This document shows, in pieces, positions 7,513-13,412 of a stretch of 30,661 nucleotides of DNA (position 1 is its first letter; the number at the start of each line of letters is the position of its first letter). This DNA is from Anaerolineaceae bacterium. GTDB taxonomy: Bacteria > Chloroflexota > Anaerolineae > JAAYZQ01. The DNA lies in assembly GCA_012514775.1 (NCBI GenBank), contig JAAYZQ010000262.1, positions 1 through 30,661 of the forward strand. Direction: 5' to 3'. Both the position numbers and the translations under genes were made by a program. A model generated the notes under the pieces. It saw only the letters and a program-made list of their open reading frames with translations. It had not been told where the DNA came from and made no database searches.

Positions 7513-8782
7513 GGGCGGGTCCCACCGAGATGAGCGACACGGGAATGCCGAGGATATCCTCGACCAGCGTCACGTAGCGCCTCGCCTGCACGGGCAGGTC
7601 GTCAAATTCCCGGGCGCGGCTGATGTCCACCTGCCAGCCAGGCACCGTCTCGTAGATCGGCTTGCAGCGGGCAAGCACCTCGAGATCGACCGGAAAGTTC
7701 TCCACGCGGCGGCCGTCCAGCTCGTAGGCCACGCACACACTCAGGCTCTCGAAGCGAGACAGGACGTCCAGCTTGGTGATGGCGACCTCTGTCAGCCCGT
7801 TGACGCGGGTGGCGTAGCGCAGCGTGACGCCGTCCAGCCAGCCGCAGCGGCGCGGCCGCCCGGTGGTGGTCCCGAACTCGTCCCAGGGCTGCGCCCCGGT
7901 GCCGCGCATGCGGTCGCCCAGCTCGCCGGTAAGCTCGGTGGGCATGGGGCCGGCGCCGACGCGCGTCTGATAGGCCTTGACCACGCCCACCACCCGGCCC
8001 ACGTATTGCGGGCCGACGCCCAGGCCGGTCATGACCCCGCCCACGGTGGGGTGCGAGCTGGTGACGTAGGGATAGGAACCCATGTCCAGGTCGAGGAGCG
8101 TGCCCTGGGCGCCCTCGGCCAGGATGCGCCGCCGCGAGCGGATGGCCGTTTCCAACTCGGCCGAGACGTCGGCCACGTGGGGGCCCAGGCTGCGGGCATG
8201 GCCCAGGTATTCGTCGACCATGGCCTCCACGTCCAGGGGCGGCTGCCCGTACAGCCTGTCCAGGATCACGTTCTTGGCCGCGGCCTGCTCGCGGATGCGG
8301 GCGGCCAGGTCGGCTTCGGGGTGCAGCAGCTCGCAGGCGCGGATGCCGGTGCGCGCCGCCTTGTCGGTATAGGCCGGGCCGATGCCGCGTCCCGTGGTGC
8401 CTATGGCCGACCCGCCCCGGGCCTGCTCGGCCGCCCCGTCGAGGGCCAGGTGGTAGGGCATGACCAGGTGGGCGCGGCCGTCCAGGCGCAGGCGCGCGGG
8501 CGTGGTCTCGACCCCCCTGGCCGACAGCCCCTCCATCTCGGACAGCAGCAGCCTGGGGTTGACGACGACGCCTGCCCCGAGCATGCATACCACCCGGGGA
8601 TAGAGGATGCCCGAGGGGATGAGGTGCAGGGCAAAGCGCTCGCTCCCCACGGTCACGGTGTGGCCGGCGTTGTCGCCGCCACCAAAACGGGCCACCAGGT
8701 CGGCCTCGGCGGCCAGCATATCGGTGATCTTGCCCTTCCCCTCGTCGCCCCATTGGGCCCCGAGGATGACGGTGATGGGCAT
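7490..8782 (-). CDS. purA: Adenylosuccinate synthetase
   Basis: Catalyses IMP + aspartate + GTP to adenylosuccinate, the first committed step to AMP. It has 430 residues, the normal length. The N-terminal P-loop-like GDEGKGK (residues 12-18, with catalytic Asp13), the catalytic His41 in GGDNAGHT, the IMP-binding GTTGRGIGPAY, and EGAQGTLLDLDMGSYP and TTTGRPRRCGW are all intact. The start at 8782 is fixed by AAAGGAG six bases upstream; the open frame upstream of it is only the 48-bp repeat array. It follows ade and hpt and overlaps the binding-protein gene downstream by 23 bp. Confidence 0.97.
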   Translation of the reverse strand: MPITVILGAQWGDEGKGKITDMLAAEADLVARFGGGDNAGHTVTVGSERFALHLIPSGILYPRVVCMLGAGVVVNPRLLLSEMEGLSARGVETTPARLRLDGRAHLVMPYHLALDGAAEQARGGSAIGTTGRGIGPAYTDKAARTGIRACELLHPEADLAARIREQAAAKNVILDRLYGQPPLDVEAMVDEYLGHARSLGPHVADVSAELETAIRSRRRILAEGAQGTLLDLDMGSYPYVTSSHPTVGGVMTGLGVGPQYVGRVVGVVKAYQTRVGAGPMPTELTGELGDRMRGTGAQPWDEFGTTTGRPRRCGWLDGVTLRYATRVNGLTEVAITKLDVLSRFESLSVCVAYELDGRRVENFPVDLEVLARCKPIYETVPGWQVDISRAREFDDLPVQARRYVTLVEDILGIPVSLISVGPARDQTVRR

Positions 8783-8794
8783 TGCAAGCTCCTT

Positions 8795-8986
8795 TCTCCA
8801 GGGTGGGGGCAAGCCCCACCCGTACAAACGATACGAGACGTATCTCCAGGGTGGGGGCAAGCATCGCCCCCACAAACGACGCGAAACGGATCTCCGGGGC
8901 GGGGGCAAGCCCCACCCCTACAAACGACGGGAGACGTATCTCCAGGGTGGGGGCAAGCCCCACCCCTACAAGCGACGGGAGACGTA
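8795..8986. repeat. Array of four tandem 48-bp hairpin repeats upstream of purA
   Basis: Four contiguous units of exactly 48 bp (8795-8842, 8843-8890, 8891-8938, 8939-8986), each beginning TCTCC(A/G)GGG on the plus strand. Each unit has an inverted repeat of GGGTGGGG/CCCCACCC type, then ACAA(A/G)CGA and a GAGACGTA-like end. Unit 2 has a different loop and shifted arms (GTGGGGGC/GCCCCCAC) yet still pairs perfectly, which suggests that the hairpin is conserved. The array fills the ade-purA gap and ends 12 bp before the purA start, so it would be in the purA mRNA leader. Confidence 0.85.
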
Positions 8987-8987
8987 G

Positions 8988-9008
8988 GGGCGGGGCTTGC
9001 CCCCGCCC
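8988..9008. repeat. Terminal hairpin after ade, edge of the 48-bp array
   Basis: GGGCGGGG/CCCCGCCC with a 5-nt loop, in the opposite orientation to the array hairpins, followed by a short direct repeat of CTTGCCCCCGCCCT. It lies about 20 bp after the ade stop. No T-run is seen. Confidence 0.55.
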
Positions 9009-9030
9009 TCTTGCCCCCGCCCTCTTGTGC

Positions 9031-10737
9031 CTACCCTTCGAACAAGGGCACAAAGTCAAAGCGGGTCACGTCCACCAGCCCTCGATCCGTTAGCTTGAGG
9101 GCGGGGATGACCGGCAGGGCCAGGAACGACATGGTCATCAGCGGGTCGGGCAGGCTGCTGCCCAGGCCGCGGGCTGCCTCCGTCAGCGCTGCCACCTGGT
9201 CGCGGACTTCCGGCAGGGGCCGGTCGGACATCAGCCCGGCGATGGGCAGCGGGCAGGCCGCCAGAACGCGACCGCCGTCAACCACCACCTGGCCGCCGCC
9301 CATCTCGACCACGGCGGCCAGGGCGGCCCGCATGTCGTCGTCGCCGGCACCGGCCACGACCACGTTGTGCGAGTCGTGGGCCACGCTGGAGGCCAGGGCG
9401 CCACTTCTGAGCCCCAGTCCGCGCACCAGGCCCAGCCCTGCCCTGCCCGTGCCCCGGTGCCGCTCCACGACGGCCATCTTTATCAGGTCGCGGGCTGGGT
9501 CGGCCACTACGACGCCATCCACCACCGTGGGCTCCAGGCGCAGATCCTCGGTGACGATCTGCTCGGGGATGATGCCAATGACCCGCGCCGGCCCTTTCCC
9601 GGACCGGATGGTGAAATCGACGGCCGCGGGGTCGACGTTCATGCTGCGGGGCACGGGCACCGGCGCCCCCTCGGCCGTGGCCGCCAGGTAGCGGCCCTCC
9701 TTGGCCACGAGCCTGCCCCCGGCGTACACCCGCCAGGCCCGCAGGCCCTCCAGGTCGTCCAACACCACCAGGTCGGCTTGCAGGCCGGGCGCCACGGCGC
9801 CCATGTCCCACCGCCGGAAGTAGCGGGCGGTGTTGATCGTCGCCATCTGGATCGCCGTCACCGGGTCCAACCCCCGGGCGATGGCCTTGCGCACCACGTC
9901 GTCCACGCCCCCCTCCGTCAGCAGCGTGTCGGGGTGGCGGTCGTCGGTGCAAAAGTGGCACATGCCGGCGTTGGCCGGCGTGACGACCGGCAGCAGCGCC
10001 TCCAGGTTGCGGGCCGTGGTGCCCTCGCGGATCATGAGGTGCATGCCGCGCCGAAGCTTCTCGCGGGCCTCCTCCAGCTCGGTCGTCTCGTGGTCCGAGC
10101 GCACCCCGGCGGCGACGTAGGCGTTCAGGTCCAGCCCGCCCAGGCCGGGGGCGTGGCCGTCGATGGGCCGGCCGGCGGCGGCGCGCAGCTTGGCCAGCAC
10201 CTCGGGCACGCGGTAGAGCACGCCCGGAAAGTTCATCATCTCGGCCAGGCCGATGACCCGCTCGTGGGCCCACAGCGCCTCGATATCGGCGGCCGTCAGC
10301 TCGGCTCCGGCCGTCTCCATGGTCGTGGCCGGCACGCACGAGGGGGCCATGACGTACACCCGCAGGGGCAGCCCCTCGCTGGCCTGGAGCATGTAGCGCA
10401 CGCCCTCCAGCCCGAGGACGTTGGCAATCTCGTGGGGATCGGTAAAGACGCCCGTCGTGCCGCGGGGCACCACCGCCCGGGCAAACTCGGCGGGGCGCAC
10501 CATGGCGCTCTCCAGGTGCACGTGGGCGTCGAGAAAGCCGGGGCAGAGGAACCGGCCCTCCACGTCCACGACCTCGCGGGCCTCGTAGGCGCCCCAGCCC
10601 AGCACCTGGCCGCCGGCCACCGCCACGTCGGCGGCGTGGATCTCGCCCGACAGGACGTTGACCAGGCGCGCATTCTTGAGCAGGAGGTCCGCGGGCTCCT
10701 CACCGCGGGCCGCCGCGATCAATTTCTCAATCTCCAT
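9031..10737 (-). CDS. ade: Adenine deaminase
   Basis: Hydrolyses adenine to hypoxanthine and ammonia (amidohydrolase superfamily). It has 568 residues. Metal-binding motifs are HVHLES (His72, His74), FTDPHEIANV, the Glu in LAEMMNFPGV (about 166) and GHAPGL (His195). The later CTDDRHPD and the C-terminal AHDSHN are also typical of Ade. The ATG at 10737 is preceded by GGAGAGG; the longer open frame upstream runs into hpt. It lies 26 bp downstream of hpt and upstream of purA, so its product feeds the neighbouring Hpt, and IMP then goes to PurA. Confidence 0.96.
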   Translation of the reverse strand: MEIEKLIAAARGEEPADLLLKNARLVNVLSGEIHAADVAVAGGQVLGWGAYEAREVVDVEGRFLCPGFLDAHVHLESAMVRPAEFARAVVPRGTTGVFTDPHEIANVLGLEGVRYMLQASEGLPLRVYVMAPSCVPATTMETAGAELTAADIEALWAHERVIGLAEMMNFPGVLYRVPEVLAKLRAAAGRPIDGHAPGLGGLDLNAYVAAGVRSDHETTELEEAREKLRRGMHLMIREGTTARNLEALLPVVTPANAGMCHFCTDDRHPDTLLTEGGVDDVVRKAIARGLDPVTAIQMATINTARYFRRWDMGAVAPGLQADLVVLDDLEGLRAWRVYAGGRLVAKEGRYLAATAEGAPVPVPRSMNVDPAAVDFTIRSGKGPARVIGIIPEQIVTEDLRLEPTVVDGVVVADPARDLIKMAVVERHRGTGRAGLGLVRGLGLRSGALASSVAHDSHNVVVAGAGDDDMRAALAAVVEMGGGQVVVDGGRVLAACPLPIAGLMSDRPLPEVRDQVAALTEAARGLGSSLPDPLMTMSFLALPVIPALKLTDRGLVDVTRFDFVPLFEG

Positions 10738-10763
10738 ACTACCCTCTCCGGCCGTCATCCCGC

Positions 10764-11579
10764 TCATCTGCCTGCCTGGCCGTTGGCCGGGGCCGTGCTG
10801 ACCCGCAGCTCCTGGCCCAGGCGGCGCAGCAGGTAATCGCAATCCTCCAGCGTCAGGCCAAATCTCCGGGTGCCCGGCTGCCCGGCGCGATCGATAAGGT
10901 CCTTGAGAAGGGCGCCGTCGTCGGCCGAAAGCTCGCCCGCGCTCAGCGTCTCCCGGGCCCAGTCGACGAGGGCCGAGAGAGGGATCTCTTGCCCCAGGTA
11001 GCTGTTCATCTTGCGCACGATGGCGCTCCGCATGAGCACTTCTTTGTACAGGTGCTCCTTCAGCACGCCGACAAAGGGCAGGTTGCGGTACCCCTCGGCA
11101 AAGTCGAGCCCGTAGCCCACCACAAACTTGTCGGGGATCTCGAACCCGACATAATCCACGTCGATGGGCACCTGGCGCCGCTCGGGCTTGTCGAGGAGGG
11201 CGCAGATGCGCAGGCTGGCTGGCTGGCGCGCCCGCAGGTTGCCCGCCAGGTAAAAGAGCGTCTTGCCCGTGTCGACAATGTCCTCGACGATGAGCACGTG
11301 CCTGCCCGCGATATCGATCTCCAGGTCCATCACCAGCCGGACGGCGCCACTCTCGGTGTTGGCCCCGTAGCTGGAGATGCCGATAAAGTCCAATTGAATG
11401 GGAATGGTGATGCAGCGCATGAGGTCGGAAAGAAAGACGATGGCACCCCGCAGCAGGCCGATGAGCAGCAGCTTTTCCCCGGCATAGTCCTCGGAGATCT
11501 GTCGGCCGAGCTCCGCCACCCTGTTCTTGATTGCTTCTTCCGACACCAGCACTTCGGCGATGTCGTCGTGCACGTTCAT
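10764..11579 (-). CDS. hpt: Hypoxanthine phosphoribosyltransferase with a C-terminal extension
   Basis: Makes IMP (or GMP) from hypoxanthine (or guanine) and PRPP. Residues 1-178 are a complete type I phosphoribosyltransferase: LLRGAIVFLSDL, then the PRPP loop EDIVDTGKT (99-107), and the base-binding end KFVVGYGLDFAEGYRNLP. Typical Hpt proteins end near residue 180. This one continues for about 90 residues (183-271) as a probable helical domain with EIPLSALVDWARETL and FGLTLEDCDYLLRRLG, which I do not recognise. The start at 11579 follows AAAGGAG with a 5-base spacer; an ATG six codons upstream lacks a ribosome-binding site. It heads the hpt-ade-purA unit. Confidence 0.93.
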   Translation of the reverse strand: MNVHDDIAEVLVSEEAIKNRVAELGRQISEDYAGEKLLLIGLLRGAIVFLSDLMRCITIPIQLDFIGISSYGANTESGAVRLVMDLEIDIAGRHVLIVEDIVDTGKTLFYLAGNLRARQPASLRICALLDKPERRQVPIDVDYVGFEIPDKFVVGYGLDFAEGYRNLPFVGVLKEHLYKEVLMRSAIVRKMNSYLGQEIPLSALVDWARETLSAGELSADDGALLKDLIDRAGQPGTRRFGLTLEDCDYLLRRLGQELRVSTAPANGQAGR

Positions 11580-11627
11580 TGTGGCTCCTTTGCGCATGAG
11601 TCGAGCCGGTATGGCCAGGCCCAGGAC

Positions 11628-11656
11628 AGTATATGATAAAAGGGGGGGATTGTCAA
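11628..11656 (-). promoter_or_regulatory. Sigma70 promoter for hpt-ade-purA unit
   Basis: Minus strand TTGACA (11656-11651), 17 bp including a run of seven C, TATACT (11633-11628). The leader to the hpt ATG is about 43 nt. No other clear promoter was seen before the stop of the phosphohexomutase gene, so the whole purine unit may depend on it. Confidence 0.85.
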
Positions 11657-11858
11657 CGTGCCGCCGGCCCGCTTCTGGTCAGGTGGGTAGGTCTGGCCTG
11701 GCCGATTGGCTATTGCCCGCTGGCCGGCTTTGTGGTATGTTGGGAGTTGATTCCGAGGAAATGGCAAGGCGCTGCCGGAGGGTGACGGCCGGTGACAGCT
11801 TGGTGGCAGAGTCCCGTCGTGCAGGTGAAGGGGCCACTTTCCGGGGCATGTCAAGTTC
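11657..11858. other. Divergent intergenic region between hpt and the adaptor operon
   Basis: About 200 bp between the two divergent promoters. I see no convincing coding sequence, tRNA or known riboswitch. A direct-repeat-like CTGGCC(T)GG motif lies near 11695-11730. The span is large for this compact genome and could hold operator sites for either unit. Confidence 0.5.
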
Positions 11859-11887
11859 TTGTCTAAATCCGCCGGAAGGAGTATGAT
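11859..11887 (+). promoter_or_regulatory. Candidate promoter for the adaptor/permease/binding-protein operon
   Basis: TTGTCT (11859-11864), 17 bp, TATGAT (11882-11887); four and five of six matches to consensus. It is the only credible plus-strand promoter upstream of the six-gene unit. It predicts a leader of about 63 nt that contains the hairpin at 11914-11935. Confidence 0.6.
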
Positions 11888-11913
11888 AATATGGTTGCGC
11901 CTTTGGTAAAAAT

Positions 11914-11935
11914 GCCGGCCATGGCCTTGGCCGGC
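11914..11935 (+). promoter_or_regulatory. Leader hairpin upstream of the adaptor gene
   Basis: A perfect 8-bp stem (GCCGGCCA/TGGCCGGC) with a 6-nt loop in the predicted 5' UTR, ending 22 bp before the start codon and just before the AGGAGG ribosome-binding site. No U-run follows, so it is not a standard attenuator; an operator palindrome or mRNA-stability hairpin is possible. Confidence 0.4.
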
Positions 11936-11957
11936 ACGGCGTAAGAGGAGGGACGCG

Positions 11958-13364
11958 ATGAACAAAAAGCTGCCGGCCCGGTTGCTCCTGGTGCCCCTGG
12001 TTCTGCTCGGCTGGCTGTTGGTTACCTCGTGTAGCCCGGGCAGCCCGGCGACCTGGCTTGGGACGGAAGCGACACCGGCGCCCACGCCTACCCCTCTACC
12101 CACGGCCGTCGTCCCCGAGAAGCCGACCTACACCGTCGAGCGGGGAGAGGTCATGGACAGCCTGACCTTTACCGGGCGCGTTTCGCCCCTGAACGAGGCC
12201 GAGCTGTATTTCCGCACCGACGGCCGCGTCTTGCAGGTGTACGTGGAGCGCGGCCAGCCGGTGCGCGCCGGCGATCGCCTGGCCGAGCTGGACGTCTCGG
12301 CCCTCCATCGCCAGCTCGCCCAGGCCAATCTCGTGCTGGAGACGGCCCTGACCGACCTGCAGACCGCCGAGGACGAGCGGGCCTACAACCTGGCCCGGGC
12401 GCAGGTCAACCTGGAGACCGAGATCGTCGCCCTGAACAAGCTCAAGGGCTATGACCCGGCCGCTGACCTGGCGGTCACCCGGGCCGACCTGGAGTCGGCG
12501 ACCATCAGCCTGGCGCGCGCCCAGGGGCGCTACGACGCCGTGGCACACGAGCCCGACATCGCCATGAGGCCCGAGGCCCAGGCCCTCCAGGAAGCCACCC
12601 TGGCCTACGAGCGCGCCCTGGCGGCCCACAACCAGGCCGTGCGCCAGGGCGAGCAGCGGGCCTACGACGTGCAGGCCCAGGAAAAGCGCGTCAAGCTGGC
12701 CCGGCTGGAGGTCGAGCGGCTGCAGGCCGGCGTCGATCCACGCCTGGAACAGGCCGTGGCCAAGGCCGAGCTGGACCTGGCCGACCTCCGCGCCCAGATC
12801 ACCGACACCCTCATCCTGGCCCCCTTTGACGGCGAGGTGACGGCCATCAACACCGCCGCCGGCCGCTCCGTGGAAGGCTTCCGGCCGGTCATCGTCGTCG
12901 CCGACCCGCGGGAGCTGGAGGTGACCGGCGAGCTGTCGTCCGACGACATGGGCGAGCTGAGCGAGGGTCAGGAGGCCACGGCAGTCCCCGTCGAGTTCCC
13001 GGGGCAAACGCTGCCGGCGACCATTCGCCTGCTGCCCTATCCCTATGGCTCCGGCGGCAGCGCGCCGTCGGCGAGCGGCGGGGATGCCGAGGAGGCGGAT
13101 CGGGCGACGCACCTGGACGTCCAATTCGGCGCTTTGGCCGTGGAGCCCGGCGACCTGGTGCGCGTCACCGTCGTCCTGGAGCGCAAGGAGGACGTGTTGT
13201 GGCTGCCGCCCGCGGCCATCCGCACCTTTGAGGGGCGCAAGTTCGTAGTGATACAAGAGGGCGCGATCCAACGGCGCGTCGACGTGACCGTGGGCATTGA
13301 GAGTGACGACCGGGTAGAGATCGTCTCCGGCGTGGAAGAAGGGGACGTCGTCGTCGGACCGTAG
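11958..13364 (+). CDS. HlyD/MacA-like periplasmic adaptor lipoprotein
   Basis: A 468-residue membrane-fusion (adaptor) protein. The signal peptide ends in VTSC (Cys25), so it is probably lipid-anchored, followed by a Pro/Thr stalk. Two half-lipoyl segments (about 75-115, GRVLQVYVERGQPVRAGDRLAELD; and about 283-310, LILAPFDGEVTAINTAAGRSV) flank a long Ala/Leu/Glu/Arg-rich coiled-coil hairpin (about 118-275). Beta-barrel and membrane-proximal domains follow, ending VEIVSGVEEGDVVVGP as in MacA. AGGAGG lies six bases upstream of the ATG. It opens the operon and is followed by an FtsX/MacB-type permease, its usual partner. No TolC-like outer-membrane factor is visible, which fits a single-membrane cell. 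Confidence 0.88.
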   Translation: MNKKLPARLLLVPLVLLGWLLVTSCSPGSPATWLGTEATPAPTPTPLPTAVVPEKPTYTVERGEVMDSLTFTGRVSPLNEAELYFRTDGRVLQVYVERGQPVRAGDRLAELDVSALHRQLAQANLVLETALTDLQTAEDERAYNLARAQVNLETEIVALNKLKGYDPAADLAVTRADLESATISLARAQGRYDAVAHEPDIAMRPEAQALQEATLAYERALAAHNQAVRQGEQRAYDVQAQEKRVKLARLEVERLQAGVDPRLEQAVAKAELDLADLRAQITDTLILAPFDGEVTAINTAAGRSVEGFRPVIVVADPRELEVTGELSSDDMGELSEGQEATAVPVEFPGQTLPATIRLLPYPYGSGGSAPSASGGDAEEADRATHLDVQFGALAVEPGDLVRVTVVLERKEDVLWLPPAAIRTFEGRKFVVIQEGAIQRRVDVTVGIESDDRVEIVSGVEEGDVVVGP

Positions 13365-13412
13365 GTGCGAGTATCGGGCAGTTGATAGCTGCCACCGACC
13401 ACCAGAAGTGTG

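Noticed and set aside
8795..8986. Possible CRISPR array
   Set aside because: Units are contiguous with no unique spacers, and no cas genes are present.
8782..9093. Plus-strand frame made of four 16-residue repeats (xRISRVGASPTPTNDx)
   Set aside because: The 48-bp period keeps all frames open, so repeats appear as peptide repeats. There is no ribosome-binding site, and the frame runs opposite the ade 3' end.
7214..9691. Long plus-strand open frame (825 codons) opposite purA, the binding protein and ade
   Set aside because: It spans three clear minus-strand genes and the repeat array, and its translation has no domain similarity; shadow frame.
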